The notes under the pieces: generated by a model | Databases searched by the model: none | Seen by the model: only the letters and a program-made list of their open reading frames with translations | Told to the model about the DNA's origin: nothing | In this document: one piece after another, positions 38,966 to 48,116 of the stretch | How the letters are laid out: the number at the start of each line of letters is the position of its first letter | Position numbering within the stretch: the first letter of the stretch is position 1 | Source: Arthrobacter sp. Hiyo8 | GTDB taxonomy: Bacteria; Actinomycetota; Actinomycetes; Actinomycetales; Micrococcaceae | Length of the DNA stretch: 64,000 nt | Direction of reading: 5' to 3' | Assembly (NCBI GenBank): GCA_001549895.1 | Contig: AP014719.1 | Location: 1,178,001 to 1,242,000, forward strand | Program-made: the position numbers and the translations under genes

Positions 38966-39664
38966 ATGAACACCCCCGCGATGAACCTGATGGCAGCCCT
39001 GCGCTCCGGACACGCCACATCCCCCCGGCTGACCTGGTACGGGCCGGACGCCGAACGGGTGGAGCTCTCGGGACGGGTCCTGGACAATTGGGTGGCCAAG
39101 ACCAGCAACCTACTCCAGGACGAGTTCGACGCCGAACCGGGCATGAGCCTTCGCCTCGACCTGCCGGCCCATTGGAAGTCCCTCGTATGGGCGCTGGCCG
39201 GATGGCAGTTGGGGATGGAACTGGTGCTCGACGGCGGCAGCGCCGACCTGCTTGTCACGGACACCCCCGACGTCGGTGCGGGAGCCGACTTCGACGCCGT
39301 CGTCGCCGTGGCGCTCGCGGCACTCGCGATGCGCTGGCCGGGAGAACTGCCTGCCGGCGTCGTGGACTACGCGGCCGAAGTCCGCTCCCACGGCGACGTG
39401 TTCATGGCGCACGCCGAACCGGACGCCGCGCTTCCGGCGCTGCGCCGCCCTGAAGCCGGACACTCGCACGGCGAATTGCTGGACGGCTTCGCCAAGGAAC
39501 ACGACGCCGGCGTCCGCCTGCTGGTCCGCGCGGCCGACGGCTTGGAGTCGGCCCTCGCGGACGCACTGGGCGCGTGGAGCAAAGACGGTTCAGTGGTCCT
39601 CGTGCACCCGGACGTCGACGTCACCCGGCACCTGCTGGACAACGAGCGCGTCAGCGGCGCCTAG
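38966..39664 (+). CDS. TIGR03089 family protein
   Basis: Intact, 232 residues from the ATG at 38966 (MNTPAMNLMAALRSGHATSP). It resembles the N-terminal part of AMP-ligases: YGPDAERVELSGRVLDNWVAKTSNLL, LPAHWKSLVWALAGWQLG, LVTDTPDVG and VVLVHPDVDVTRHLLDNERV. Actinobacteria-restricted family of unknown function, in its usual place near whiB and GtrA genes. It lacks the ATP-binding C-terminal half of a ligase. Confidence 0.87.
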   Translation: MNTPAMNLMAALRSGHATSPRLTWYGPDAERVELSGRVLDNWVAKTSNLLQDEFDAEPGMSLRLDLPAHWKSLVWALAGWQLGMELVLDGGSADLLVTDTPDVGAGADFDAVVAVALAALAMRWPGELPAGVVDYAAEVRSHGDVFMAHAEPDAALPALRRPEAGHSHGELLDGFAKEHDAGVRLLVRAADGLESALADALGAWSKDGSVVLVHPDVDVTRHLLDNERVSGA

Positions 39665-39669
39665 GCACG

Positions 39670-40241
39670 TCAGCCGCGCTTGACCGCGTCTTCGCCTTGG
39701 TCCGAGCCAGTCTCGGAGCTGGCAACATGCATGGCCTTGGCTTTGGCCCTGTGGTGGCCTCGATGATCTCGTGGTCATGCGAGAAGGCCGGCTCTTCGTC
39801 GAGTTCCTTGTTGAAGACCAGGAAGCGGTAGGCGAAGAAGCGCACGACAGTGGCCACGAGGATGCCGACGACTCCGGCGGCGAAGAGAACGTTCTTGTCC
39901 TGGATGTTCATGCCGTATTTGGCGATGGCGGTGAGGCCGGTGGAGATGCCGATACCAATTCCGTTGATGATGATGAACATCACGAACTCGCGCACCACGT
40001 TCTGCTGGCGGCGGTGGCGGAAGGTCCAGAAACGGTTGGCGATCCACGAGAACACGGTGGCCACGGTGGCGCCGACGAAACGGGCCTTCGCCTCACTGTC
40101 CGACATCGGGCCGTGCATGAGATAGTAGGTCAAGCCGTTATCTATGACGAACGCAACACCGCCGACAGCGCCAAACTTGGCTACTTCGCGCCAAAAGAGC
40201 GAGGCGAGCCCGCGGATGCGATCTGCAAGTGTGTTGATCAT
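39670..40241 (-). CDS. GtrA family membrane protein (probable frameshift near the end)
   Basis: Four-helix GtrA protein, typically a polyprenyl-phosphate-sugar flippase partner. MINTLADRIRGLASLFWREVAKF, then helices FGAVGGVAFVIDNGLTYYLM, FVGATVATVFSWIANRFWTF, FVMFIIINGIGIGISTGLTAI and LFAAGVVGILVATVVRFFAYRFLVF. One C or G missing near 39748 would restore the soluble tail AKAKAMHVASSETGSDQGED and a stop at 39670. Without it the frame ends at 39651 with an Arg/Pro tail. 190 residues restored. It ends 5 bp from the convergent TIGR03089 gene. Confidence 0.88.
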
Positions 40242-40412
40242 GACCCTCCATGGCCGTTGTTCTAGGGGGCCGATGGGCCGAAGCCTCCATTTTAGCTCCG
40301 ATTTCTTGGAGCTTGCCCATTTGTTCCGTGCCGACGGCTTCGAGCCGGGTTCCAAGGACCCAGCGGCGAGCAGAATCTGGGAACCAGCCGCTGGTTCGGT
40401 AGGCTGAACCTT

Positions 40413-41599
40413 GTGACTTTTCCTGTAATTGGCGTGGTGGGCGGCGGACAGCTCGCACGAATGATGGCCCCGGCCGCAACCGCTCTCGGCTTTGAACTCC
40501 GGGTCCTTGCTGAAGGTGAGGACGTTTCCGCAGTCCAGGCCGTAGCAACGGCCCCCATTGGCGACTACAAGGACCTCGCGGCCTTCTTGAGTTCTCGGAG
40601 GGCTTGGACGTCATGACCTTCGACCACGAACACGTTCCCACCGAGCACCTCCGGGCCTTGATCGAGGCCGGAGTCAACGTCCAGCCCGGCCCCGATGCCC
40701 TGGTGCACGCGCAGGACAAACTGGTGATGCGCGCCGCGATCGACCGCTTGGGGCTCCCCAATCCGGCGTGGGCTGCAGTCCACGGCGTCGAGGACCTCGT
40801 GGCATTCGGTGAGCAGACCGGTTGGCCGATCGTCTTGAAGACCCCGCGCGGAGGCTATGACGGCAAAGGCGTGCGCATCGTCCATTCCGCCGACGACGCC
40901 CGGAGCACCACGGACTGGTTCGACGCCATGAGCCCGCTGCTCGCGGAAGAGAAGGTTGACTTCAGCCGCGAGCTTTCCGCGCTCGTCGCAAGGACCCCAG
41001 ACGGCGAATCCCGTGCTTGGCCGGTAGTCCACACCGTCCAGGTGGACGGCGTTTGCGACGAAGTGATTGCGCCGGCCCAGGACATTCCCGTAGAAGTCGC
41101 CGCGGCGGCCGAAGAGGCAGCGCTGCGGATCGCCAATGAACTCGGCGTCACGGGCGTCATGGCGGCCGAACTCTTCGAAACGCCCGGCGTCGGAGTCGGC
41201 TTCCTGGTCAACGAGCTCGCCATGCGGCCGCACAACACCGGCCACTGGACGCAAGACGGCTCCGTCACGAGCCAGTTCGAACAGCACTTGCGAGCGGTCC
41301 TCAACCTCCCGCTCGGTGCCACCGACGCGCTCGGCGCAGTAGTTGTCATGAAGAACTTCCTGGGCGGCGACAACCAGGATCTCTTCAGCGCCTACCCCAA
41401 GGCCCTCGCCTACGAACCTGCCGCAAAGGTCCACTGCTACGGCAAGTCCGTGCGGGCCGGCCGCAAGATCGGGCACGTGAACCTCGTCGGCAACTCGACG
41501 GCGGACGTCGACTCCATCCGACGCCGCGCCACCGTAGTGGCCGACATCATCCGCGACGGCCGCATGCCGGCCGAAACCACCTCCGAGGAGACCGCATGA
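40413..41599 (+). CDS. purK: 5-(carboxyamino)imidazole ribonucleotide synthase (one frameshift)
   Basis: ATP-grasp enzyme making N5-CAIR from AIR and bicarbonate. GTG start: [19 protein letters not shown]. One break near 40593 leads to [43 protein letters not shown] and the C-terminal [17 protein letters not shown]. Restored length is 395 residues. The stop overlaps the purE start as ATGA, a classic coupled pair. Confidence 0.96.
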
Positions 41600-42187
41600 G
41601 CGCAGAGAACATGGAAGCCGAAAACGCGGATGCGGCTGTCGCCGCCCGATCGTAGGCCTCGTCATGGGCTCCGACTCCGACTGGCCGGTCATGGAAGCCG
41701 CGGCGGACGCCCTGGCAGAATTCGGCATCCCTTTCGAAGCCGACGTCGTCTCAGCCCACCGCATGCCCACGGAAATGATCCGATACGGCCAGACTGCCCA
41801 TGAACGTGGCCTTCGCGTCATCATCGCGGGAGCCGGCGGCGCGGCCCACTTGCCGGGATGCTCGCCTCCGTCACCCCGCTGCCCGTCATCGGCGTCCCGG
41901 TCCCGCTGAAGACCCTGGACGGTATGGATTCCTTGCTGTCCATCGTGCAGATGCCCGCCGGTGTTCCCGTCGCCACGGTGTCCATCGGCGGCGCCCGCAA
42001 CGCCGGCCTCCTGGCAGTGCGCATGCTGGCGTCCGGAACCGACGAGCTGGCCGTGCGGCTTCGCGGCGAACTGCTCGAATTCGCCCAGGAGCTCAACAAC
42101 ACCGCCACCGAGAAAGGCGCCCGGCTCCGCGACAAGGTCGCCGAAGTCTTCTCCACCGCGAACGTCTCCGCCCGAAGCAGTCGTTAA
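41596..42187 (+). CDS. purE: N5-carboxyaminoimidazole ribonucleotide mutase (two frameshifts)
   Basis: Converts N5-CAIR to CAIR in purine synthesis. An N-terminal acidic leader ([17 protein letters not shown]) precedes [49 protein letters not shown] and [23 protein letters not shown]. Breaks near 41650 and 41855, each one missing base. Restored length is 197 residues. Coupled to purK by a 4-nt overlap. Confidence 0.96.
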
Positions 42188-42263
42188 GAGCCCGGGCAGC
42201 CGTTAAGAGGTCATCCCCGGCAATCCCGAATGTACCGTCCCGCAATGACAAGGATCCCCTGCC

Positions 42264-43514
42264 GTGTACCAGCTTGAGAATGTTCTCCGCCCCTACGCAT
42301 GGGGATCGACGACGGCGATCGCCGCTCTGCTGGGAAGGCCCGCCTCGGGCGGTCCGGAGGCGGAGTTGTGGATCGGAGCGCACCCAGACTCGCCGTCCGT
42401 GGCCATCCGTCCGGATGGATCGTCCGTCGCCTTGGACGCCCTGATCAAGGTGGACCCCGTGCATTTCCTCGGTGAAACGAGCGTGGCCGAATTCGGTCCG
42501 CGCTTGCCGTTCCTCACCAAGCTCCTTGCGGCCGACAAGCCCCTGTCCTTGCAGGTCCACCCTCGCTTGCAGCAGGCCAAGGACGGATACGCGAAGGAAA
42601 ATGCCGCAGGCATGGCGGCGGACGCGCCCGAGCGCAACTACCGGGATGACAACCACAAGCCCGAGATGATCTTTGCGCTGACCCCGTTTCACGCCCTCTG
42701 CGGTTTCCGTCCGGCCGCGGATTCGCAGCGTGTCTTCGAGCATCTCGCAACCCTCCTGGACCTTGCCGCCGTCGACGTCCCGGACGTCATCACCGGTGTC
42801 ATCGCGGATCTCTCCGAGCCCGATGAGCCGTCGGCACTCAAGGCTGCGTTCACCCGGCTGATTACCGGCGGGGATGCCGTCTCCGCCGCCACCGATCAGG
42901 TGGTTTCGATCCTGAAATCGGGCGCACCGATGGGTCAGCACGCCGCGGAACTCTCCACCTTGATGGACATCAACAATGAGTTCCCGGGCGATCCCGGTGT
43001 CCTGATTTCGCTGCTCTTGAACCTCGTCTTCCTGTCCCCGGGCGAATCGGTGTACCTGCCGGGCGGAAACGTCCACGCCTACCTGAAAGGCCTCGGTGTC
43101 GAGGTGATGGCGGCCTCGGACAACGTGCTCCGTGGCGGCCTCACCCCCAAGCACATCGACGTCCCCGAACTCCTGAAGACCATCGAATTCGCTTCCCTCG
43201 GCGTACCGCGCATCGAGCCCAGGATCTCCGGATTCGGCCAGGATCTCTATGTGCCGCCCTTCAAGGAATTCCAGCTCCAGCGCATCGAGTTGGCTCCCGG
43301 AGCGGAACCGGTGCCGATGGCGCAAGCCGGTCCCGCCGTCGTCGTCGTGGTTTCGGGTTCCGTGGTGCTCGACTCCCCCAAGAGCGAGCTCGCCGTGGAA
43401 CGCGGCGGGAGTGCCTTCATCCCGGCATCCGAAGAGCCCGTAATGGTGCACCCGGTTTCCGGCGCAACGGGAACCAGCGTCGCCTTTGCCGTCACAACCG
43501 GCTTGGGGAATTAG
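42264..43514 (+). CDS. manA: mannose-6-phosphate isomerase, class I
   Basis: Zinc enzyme interconverting mannose 6-phosphate and fructose 6-phosphate, feeding mannosylation. Intact, 416 residues. Visible: YQLENVLRPYAWGSTTAI, the metal-site QVHPRLQQAKDGYAKEN, DDNHKPEMIFALTPFHALCGFR and LPGGNVHAYLKG with DNVLRGGLTPKHID. It sits 4 bp before the FemAB-like gene and after purE, so a purK-purE-manA-femAB unit is possible. Confidence 0.96.
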   Translation: MYQLENVLRPYAWGSTTAIAALLGRPASGGPEAELWIGAHPDSPSVAIRPDGSSVALDALIKVDPVHFLGETSVAEFGPRLPFLTKLLAADKPLSLQVHPRLQQAKDGYAKENAAGMAADAPERNYRDDNHKPEMIFALTPFHALCGFRPAADSQRVFEHLATLLDLAAVDVPDVITGVIADLSEPDEPSALKAAFTRLITGGDAVSAATDQVVSILKSGAPMGQHAAELSTLMDINNEFPGDPGVLISLLLNLVFLSPGESVYLPGGNVHAYLKGLGVEVMAASDNVLRGGLTPKHIDVPELLKTIEFASLGVPRIEPRISGFGQDLYVPPFKEFQLQRIELAPGAEPVPMAQAGPAVVVVVSGSVVLDSPKSELAVERGGSAFIPASEEPVMVHPVSGATGTSVAFAVTTGLGN

Positions 43515-43517
43515 AGG

Positions 43518-44452
43518 GTGGAGTACTTCCTGCAAACGCCCGCATGGGCGTCCTTCCAGCGATCCCTCGGCCGCACCGTGCACGAGGAGTCCGGTCCGGG
43601 GTGGCGTTTCCTCGCCGTGGAGGAAAAGAACCCGGCTGGAAAGGTCATCTACTCCCCCTACGGCCCCGTGGCCGACTCGTTGGAAGCCTTCGACGAAGCC
43701 CTGGCCGCGCTGGTGGCGATTGCGCGCCGCAGCAAGGCGGTGTTTGTGAGGATGGAACCCGTCACTGCTGGATTTGAAGCGGCCGACGCCGCTGCGGTGC
43801 TGGGGGGACGCGGCCTCCAGCCCGCGCCGTCCAACCAGCAGCCGGAATTGAGCTGGATCGTGGATCTGGACGGCGACTTCAAAGACGTCCTTGCGGGCAT
43901 GAAACCCACCAACCGGAACCTGTACCGCAACATCCATAAGAAGGGCGTCACCTTCCGGTCCTCGCAGGATCCCGCAGAGATCTCGATACTTCTCGACTTC
44001 CTCCACATGACAGCGGCACGCAACGGCTTCAAGCCCCAGAGCGACGACTACCTGAGTTCGGTGGCCCGCTCCCTCATGCCCGCTGGTGCCGGCACGCTGT
44101 TCATCGCCGAACTCGAGGGCGAACCCATTGCGGCCGCCTTGGCGTACGACTCCGCCGACACCCGCACCTACGCCCACGCAGCGCTCGATGACACGCACCG
44201 CAAGCTCAGCGCGGGCATTCCCTTGCTCGTGACGCTCATGGCCGATGCCAAGGACAAGGGGCTCAAGCACGTCGACCTGTGGGGCGTGGCCCGGAGGACG
44301 AGCCCGACCACAAGTGGGCCGGATTCACCGCCTTCAAGAAGTCCTTCGGAGGCAGGGAAATCGCCTACCCCGGCACGTGGGACCTTCCCGTCAACAAGCT
44401 CCGCTACGGGGCCTACCAGCTGGCCCGGAAGCTGCGCGAAAAGCTCCGCTAG
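43518..44452 (+). CDS. FemAB-like peptidoglycan bridge aminoacyltransferase (one frameshift)
   Basis: tRNA-dependent aminoacyl transfer to the lipid II pentapeptide stem is the known family role. Two GNAT-like folds are visible: FLQTPAWASFQRSLG, YSPYGPVADSLEAF, KPTNRNLYRNIHKKGVTF and LFIAELEGEPIAAALAY. One break near 44292 joins the family ending LWGVAPEDEPDHKWAGFTAFKKSFGG. Restored length is 311 residues. Its stop lies 11 bp from the palindrome that holds IS copy 1. Confidence 0.92.
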
Positions 44453-44463
44453 GGTTCCTTCGC

Positions 44464-44491
44464 GCGAACTGGCAGCAGATGCCCTCAAAAT
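44464..44491. repeat. left arm of palindromic target 1, split by IS copy 1
   Basis: Begins GCGAACTGGCAGCAGATGCC. It pairs with 45764-45791 (reverse complement begins GCGAGTTGGCAGGAGATGCC). Between the arms only the 3-nt CCA would remain if the IS and one target copy were removed. Confidence 0.85.
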
Positions 44492-44516
44492 CCAGGCAAA
44501 GTCATATGGTCGTAGC

Positions 44517-44539
44517 AACGCTCTGATTGATGGAGCGTT
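44517..44539 (+). promoter_or_regulatory. hairpin over the transposase ribosome-binding site
   Basis: AACGCTC (44517-44523) pairs with GAGCGTT (44533-44539). GGAG, the only Shine-Dalgarno candidate, lies 7 nt before the ATG at 44543 and within the 3' half of the stem. Transcripts entering from outside would hide it. IS copy 2 has the same structure at 46827-46849. Confidence 0.65.
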
Positions 44540-44542
44540 TTC

Positions 44543-45727
44543 ATGGTCAAGTTGTTTCCTCCGAATGCGCGTACCGAGTTCGTTGATCTGGTGTGTGGTG
44601 GTTTGTCGGTTATCGCTGCTTCCCGGCGTGTCGGGGCCTCGCATGGGACCGGGACGAACTGGTGGGCTCAATGTGGCCAGATGACTGTGAATGCGAGCAA
44701 TACGGGCGGCCTTGTGGATCCCGCACCGTCCGCGGAGGGTCCCAACGAGCGGGCGCTGAGCCTGGCTGAGCGGGGCATGATCCAGATGGGCAGGCGCAGT
44801 GGAATGAGCTACGCCAGGATCGGTGAGGCGATCGGTCGGGACAAGTCCGTGGTGTGGCGGGAGGTAAATCGCAACACGAGCGCGGACGGGGTCTATTACG
44901 CCTCGGTGGCGCACACAAAAGCCCATCAGGCCAGGCACAGACCGAAGCCCCTGAAGCTCGTCGAGAACGAAGCGCTCTGCCGGCTGATAGCGGTCTGGAT
45001 GGACGACGGGTGGAGCCCGAAACTGATTTCATCGATGTTGGCGTTCTACTTCACCGATGACCAGACTATGCAGGTGAGCCACGAGACGATCTACCAGGCG
45101 CTGTACGTCCAATCCCGCGGGATCCTGCGGGCAGATCTGGCCGAAAAGCTCAGCCTGAAACGGAAACAGCGCGTTCCCCACGCCGCGGACCGGACCAAGA
45201 ACAGCCCCTACAAGGAGGCGTTCAAGATCAGTGAGCGCCCGGCGGAGGTCCAGGACCGGGCCGTCCCCGGGCATTGGGAAGGTGACCTCATCATCGGCTC
45301 CGGCGGGACCGCGATCGGCACCCTTGTGGAGCGCTCGACCCGGTTCACGATCCTGCTCCACCTCCCCGGGGACCACAGCGCCGAGACCGTCGCTGCCGCG
45401 ATGATCCGGGAGATGGGCAGCCTCCCGGACCACCTGCGACGGTCGATCACCTGGGACCGCGGCACGGAACTGGCCGACTACGCGCGGATCCAAACCGCGC
45501 TCGACGCCACGCTTTACTTCTGCGACCCGCACTCGCCCTGGCAGCGCGGGACCAACGAGAACACCAACCGGCTCCTGAGATTCTGGTTCGAGAAAGGCTC
45601 GGACCTCTCCGCTCACACCCCGGAGGATCTCCGCCGGGTCGCTGCGAAACTCAACCGCCGCCCACGGCCCACCCTCAACCTACAAACCCCAGCCAACCGG
45701 CTGAACCAGCTGCTACACGCGGCATAA
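44543..45727 (+). CDS. IS30-family transposase, copy 1
   Basis: 394 residues, intact. The N-terminal HTH (about 71-110: ALSLAERGMIQMGRRSGMSY, ARIGEAIGRDKSVVWREVNR) and a C-terminal DDE integrase core with D248 (HWEGDLIIG), D305 (TWDRGTEL) and E339 (RGTNENTNRLLR) give the DX33E spacing of IS30 enzymes. The product of copy 2 is identical. Confidence 0.96.
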   Translation: MVKLFPPNARTEFVDLVCGGLSVIAASRRVGASHGTGTNWWAQCGQMTVNASNTGGLVDPAPSAEGPNERALSLAERGMIQMGRRSGMSYARIGEAIGRDKSVVWREVNRNTSADGVYYASVAHTKAHQARHRPKPLKLVENEALCRLIAVWMDDGWSPKLISSMLAFYFTDDQTMQVSHETIYQALYVQSRGILRADLAEKLSLKRKQRVPHAADRTKNSPYKEAFKISERPAEVQDRAVPGHWEGDLIIGSGGTAIGTLVERSTRFTILLHLPGDHSAETVAAAMIREMGSLPDHLRRSITWDRGTELADYARIQTALDATLYFCDPHSPWQRGTNENTNRLLRFWFEKGSDLSAHTPEDLRRVAAKLNRRPRPTLNLQTPANRLNQLLHAA

Positions 45728-46713
45728 ACCCCCGCGTTGCTACGACCAATTGACTTTGCCCCAATTTTGCGGGCATCTCCTGCCAACTCGCGGCCAGTCC
45801 ACAGCGCGCGGCGGACTTTCGCTACGACTTCCGGCCGGGGCCCGAGCAAATCATCATGGTGGACCCGGACTTCCCGCCAACCCAGCCGTTCCGTTAACGC
45901 CTGGCGCCTGATGTCCTTCTGGTATTGCTCAGCTTCTCCATGATGCCGCCCGTCGTATTGGAGAGCCACCCGCTCCTTGAGGTATGCGGCATCGGGCCAC
46001 ACGGCGGGGGCACCCCACTCATTGAAGATGACGTGATTCAGCGTGGGCTCAGGCAAACCAGCATGCAGCAATATGAGGCGCATTTGCGTTTCCTGCGGCG
46101 AATCCGCGCCGACTCGAACGAGATCCAGGGCCAGCCGGGCCTTGCGGACGCCGCGCATTCCTGGATGGGCTGCGACCATTGCCTTCAATTCGTCAACGGT
46201 CGCCAATGCCTGACGCGGCCTGGGATGGTTTTCGCCGTGCTCGACGACGATCGAGTCGCCCGCCGCGATAATGTCATCGATACTCATCACATGGGCCAAG
46301 TCCAGCCACGTACGCGCAGGCGAGGTAAGCCGGACGCCGTCGAGCATCATCACTTCACCCGGTTTGAAAGTCAGTTGGTGCCCAACAACGTTGCGTCTCC
46401 GCGGTTTCCAATTCTCACTGGGTCGGGCGAGGTGAATCCGCCAGTCCGCTTCGAGTTCTTTGGACAAACTGATGCCATGGATCCGCGCCGCGGAACCATG
46501 GCTCAGGCAGCACTCTGGATCGAGCTCGGTGTAACCCCGCAAGTGCTCCGCAACCGTCCCGGTGCTGTGGAGCGGCAGGCGCAGTCCCCTCGACAACGTG
46601 ACAATGCCCTTGCGGCGCAGTTGCTTCGGGCTCAGTCCGAGGCTCTTAGCGGCCGACGCCGGAAAGGAACCGTTTGGAAGCTGCGGAGGCATCGGTGTCC
46701 GGGACATGCTCAA
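45613..46713 (-). CDS. AbiEi-like/DUF559 (VSR-fold) protein with IS-altered C-terminus
   Basis: The N-terminal winged-helix-like domain (SFPASAAKSLGLSPKQLRRKG, VTLSRGLRLP) is followed by a nuclease-like C-terminal region (ERVALQYDGRHH, EAEQYQKDIRRQALTERLGWREVRVH) of the DUF559/VSR fold. This is the layout of actinobacterial AbiEi-family-antitoxin-like proteins. The frame crosses the IS boundary at 45760: removing the IS and one CCA gives ...ARKIGF and a stop, whereas now it reads on for about 49 residues antisense to the transposase. No partner toxin gene is next to it. Native length would be about 319 residues. Confidence 0.75.
   Translation of the reverse strand: MSMSRTPMPPQLPNGSFPASAAKSLGLSPKQLRRKGIVTLSRGLRLPLHSTGTVAEHLRGYTELDPECCLSHGSAARIHGISLSKELEADWRIHLARPSENWKPRRRNVVGHQLTFKPGEVMMLDGVRLTSPARTWLDLAHVMSIDDIIAAGDSIVVEHGENHPRPRQALATVDELKAMVAAHPGMRGVRKARLALDLVRVGADSPQETQMRLILLHAGLPEPTLNHVIFNEWGAPAVWPDAAYLKERVALQYDGRHHGEAEQYQKDIRRQALTERLGWREVRVHHDDLLGPRPEVVAKVRRALWTGRELAGDARKIGAKSIGRSNAGVYAACSSWFSRLAGVCRLRVGRGRRLSFAATRRRSSGV
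45764..45791. repeat. right arm of palindromic target 1
   Basis: ATTTTGCGGGCATCTCC... pairs with 44464-44491. It is also the 3' coding end of the DUF559 gene, so gene end and palindrome coincide. Confidence 0.85.
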
Positions 46714-46773
46714 TTCTTGCCCGGCTTCAAGCCCTAATTTGAGTTATCCACAGGACGGATTCAGCGGCTTAAC

Positions 46774-46801
46774 GCGAACTGGCAGCAATTGCCTCCAAAT
46801 C
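46774..46801. repeat. left arm of palindromic target 2, split by IS copy 2
   Basis: Begins GCGAACTGGCAGCAATTGCC and pairs with 48073-48100, whose reverse complement begins GCGAACTGGCAGCAAATGCC. It shares GCGAACTGGCAGCA with target 1, although the IS-adjacent halves differ. Confidence 0.85.
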
Positions 46802-46804
46802 TCG

Positions 46805-48069
46805 GGCAAAGTCATATGGTCGTAGCAACGCTCTGATTGATGGAGCGTTTTCATGGTCAAGTTGTTTCCTCCGAATGCGCGTACCGAGTTCGTTGATCTG
46901 GTGTGTGGTGGTTTGTCGGTTATCGCTGCTTCCCGGCGTGTCGGGGCCTCGCATGGGACCGGGACGAACTGGTGGGCTCAATGTGGCCAGATGACTGTGA
47001 ATGCGAGCAATACGGGCGGCCTTGTGGATCCCGCACCGTCCGCGGAGGGTCCCAACGAGCGGGCGCTGAGCCTGGCTGAGCGGGGCATGATCCAGATGGG
47101 CAGGCGCAGTGGAATGAGCTACGCCAGGATCGGTGAGGCGATCGGTCGGGACAAGTCCGTGGTGTGGCGGGAGGTAAATCGCAACACGAGCGCGGACGGG
47201 GTCTATTACGCCTCGGTGGCGCACACAAAAGCCCATCAGGCCAGGCACAGACCGAAGCCCCTGAAGCTCGTCGAGAACGAAGCGCTCTGCCGGCTGATAG
47301 CGGTCTGGATGGACGACGGGTGGAGCCCGAAACTGATTTCATCGATGTTGGCGTTCTACTTCACCGATGACCAGACTATGCAGGTGAGCCACGAGACGAT
47401 CTACCAGGCGCTGTACGTCCAATCCCGCGGGATCCTGCGGGCAGATCTGGCCGAAAAGCTCAGCCTGAAACGGAAACAGCGCGTTCCCCACGCCGCGGAC
47501 CGGACCAAGAACAGCCCCTACAAGGAGGCGTTCAAGATCAGTGAGCGCCCGGCGGAGGTCCAGGACCGGGCCGTCCCCGGGCATTGGGAAGGTGACCTCA
47601 TCATCGGCTCCGGCGGGACCGCGATCGGCACCCTTGTGGAGCGCTCGACCCGGTTCACGATCCTGCTCCACCTCCCCGGGGACCACAGCGCCGAGACCGT
47701 CGCTGCCGCGATGATCCGGGAGATGGGCAGCCTCCCGGACCACCTGCGACGGTCGATCACCTGGGACCGCGGCACGGAACTGGCCGACTACGCGCGGATC
47801 CAAACCGCGCTCGACGCCACGCTTTACTTCTGCGACCCGCACTCGCCCTGGCAGCGCGGGACCAACGAGAACACCAACCGGCTCCTGAGATTCTGGTTCG
47901 AGAAAGGCTCGGACCTCTCCGCTCACACCCCGGAGGATCTCCGCCGGGTCGCTGCGAAACTCAACCGCCGCCCACGGCCCACCCTCAACCTACAAACCCC
48001 AGCCAACCGGCTGAACCAGCTGCTACACGCGGCATAAACCCCGCGTTGCTACGACCAATTGACTTTGCC
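46805..48069 (+). mobile_element. IS30-family insertion sequence, copy 2
   Basis: 1,265 bp, the same element and orientation as copy 1. The target duplication is TCG (46802-46804 and 48070-48072). One C fewer than copy 1 in the run after the transposase stop is the only difference I find. Confidence 0.93.
46853..48037 (+). CDS. IS30-family transposase, copy 2
   Basis: 394 residues, identical in sequence to the product at 44543-45727, with the same D248/D305/E339 triad, the same Shine-Dalgarno hairpin in front (46827-46849) and the same orientation. Intact, so the element may be active. The identity indicates a recent transposition or gene conversion. Confidence 0.96.
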   Translation: MVKLFPPNARTEFVDLVCGGLSVIAASRRVGASHGTGTNWWAQCGQMTVNASNTGGLVDPAPSAEGPNERALSLAERGMIQMGRRSGMSYARIGEAIGRDKSVVWREVNRNTSADGVYYASVAHTKAHQARHRPKPLKLVENEALCRLIAVWMDDGWSPKLISSMLAFYFTDDQTMQVSHETIYQALYVQSRGILRADLAEKLSLKRKQRVPHAADRTKNSPYKEAFKISERPAEVQDRAVPGHWEGDLIIGSGGTAIGTLVERSTRFTILLHLPGDHSAETVAAAMIREMGSLPDHLRRSITWDRGTELADYARIQTALDATLYFCDPHSPWQRGTNENTNRLLRFWFEKGSDLSAHTPEDLRRVAAKLNRRPRPTLNLQTPANRLNQLLHAA

Positions 48070-48072
48070 TCG

Positions 48073-48100
48073 ATTCAGAGGGCATTTGCTGCCAGTTCGC
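48073..48100. repeat. right arm of palindromic target 2
   Basis: ATTCAGAGGGCATTTGCTGCC... pairs with 46774-46801. It lies 16 bp beyond the glpX stop codon, a position where a transcript-end hairpin would be expected. Confidence 0.85.
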
Positions 48101-48116
48101 GCTGGGGGGGTGGGTC

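Larger units (their letters stand above)
44495..45760 (+). mobile_element. IS30-family insertion sequence, copy 1
   Basis: 1,266 bp, bounded by 27-bp near-identical inverted ends (left GGCAAAGTCATATGGTCGTA..., right end the complement of GGCAAAGTCAATTGGTCGTA...). The flanking CCA at 44492-44494 and 45761-45763 is a 3-bp target duplication. It encodes one DDE transposase. The same element recurs at 46805-48069 and differs only by one C in a run near 45730. Confidence 0.93.

Noticed and set aside
44464..45791. Treating the ~60-bp inverted flanks as the IS terminal repeats
   Set aside because: The outer ~30 bp differ between the two copies while everything from GGCAAAG inward is identical, and target duplications sit exactly at that boundary.
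44495..48069. Composite transposon: two direct IS30 copies carrying a DUF559 gene
   Set aside because: Each IS has its own 3-bp target duplication and its own palindrome (CCA and TCG), and the outer ends do not match. The inner segment continues the palindromes on both sides. Two independent insertions fit better.
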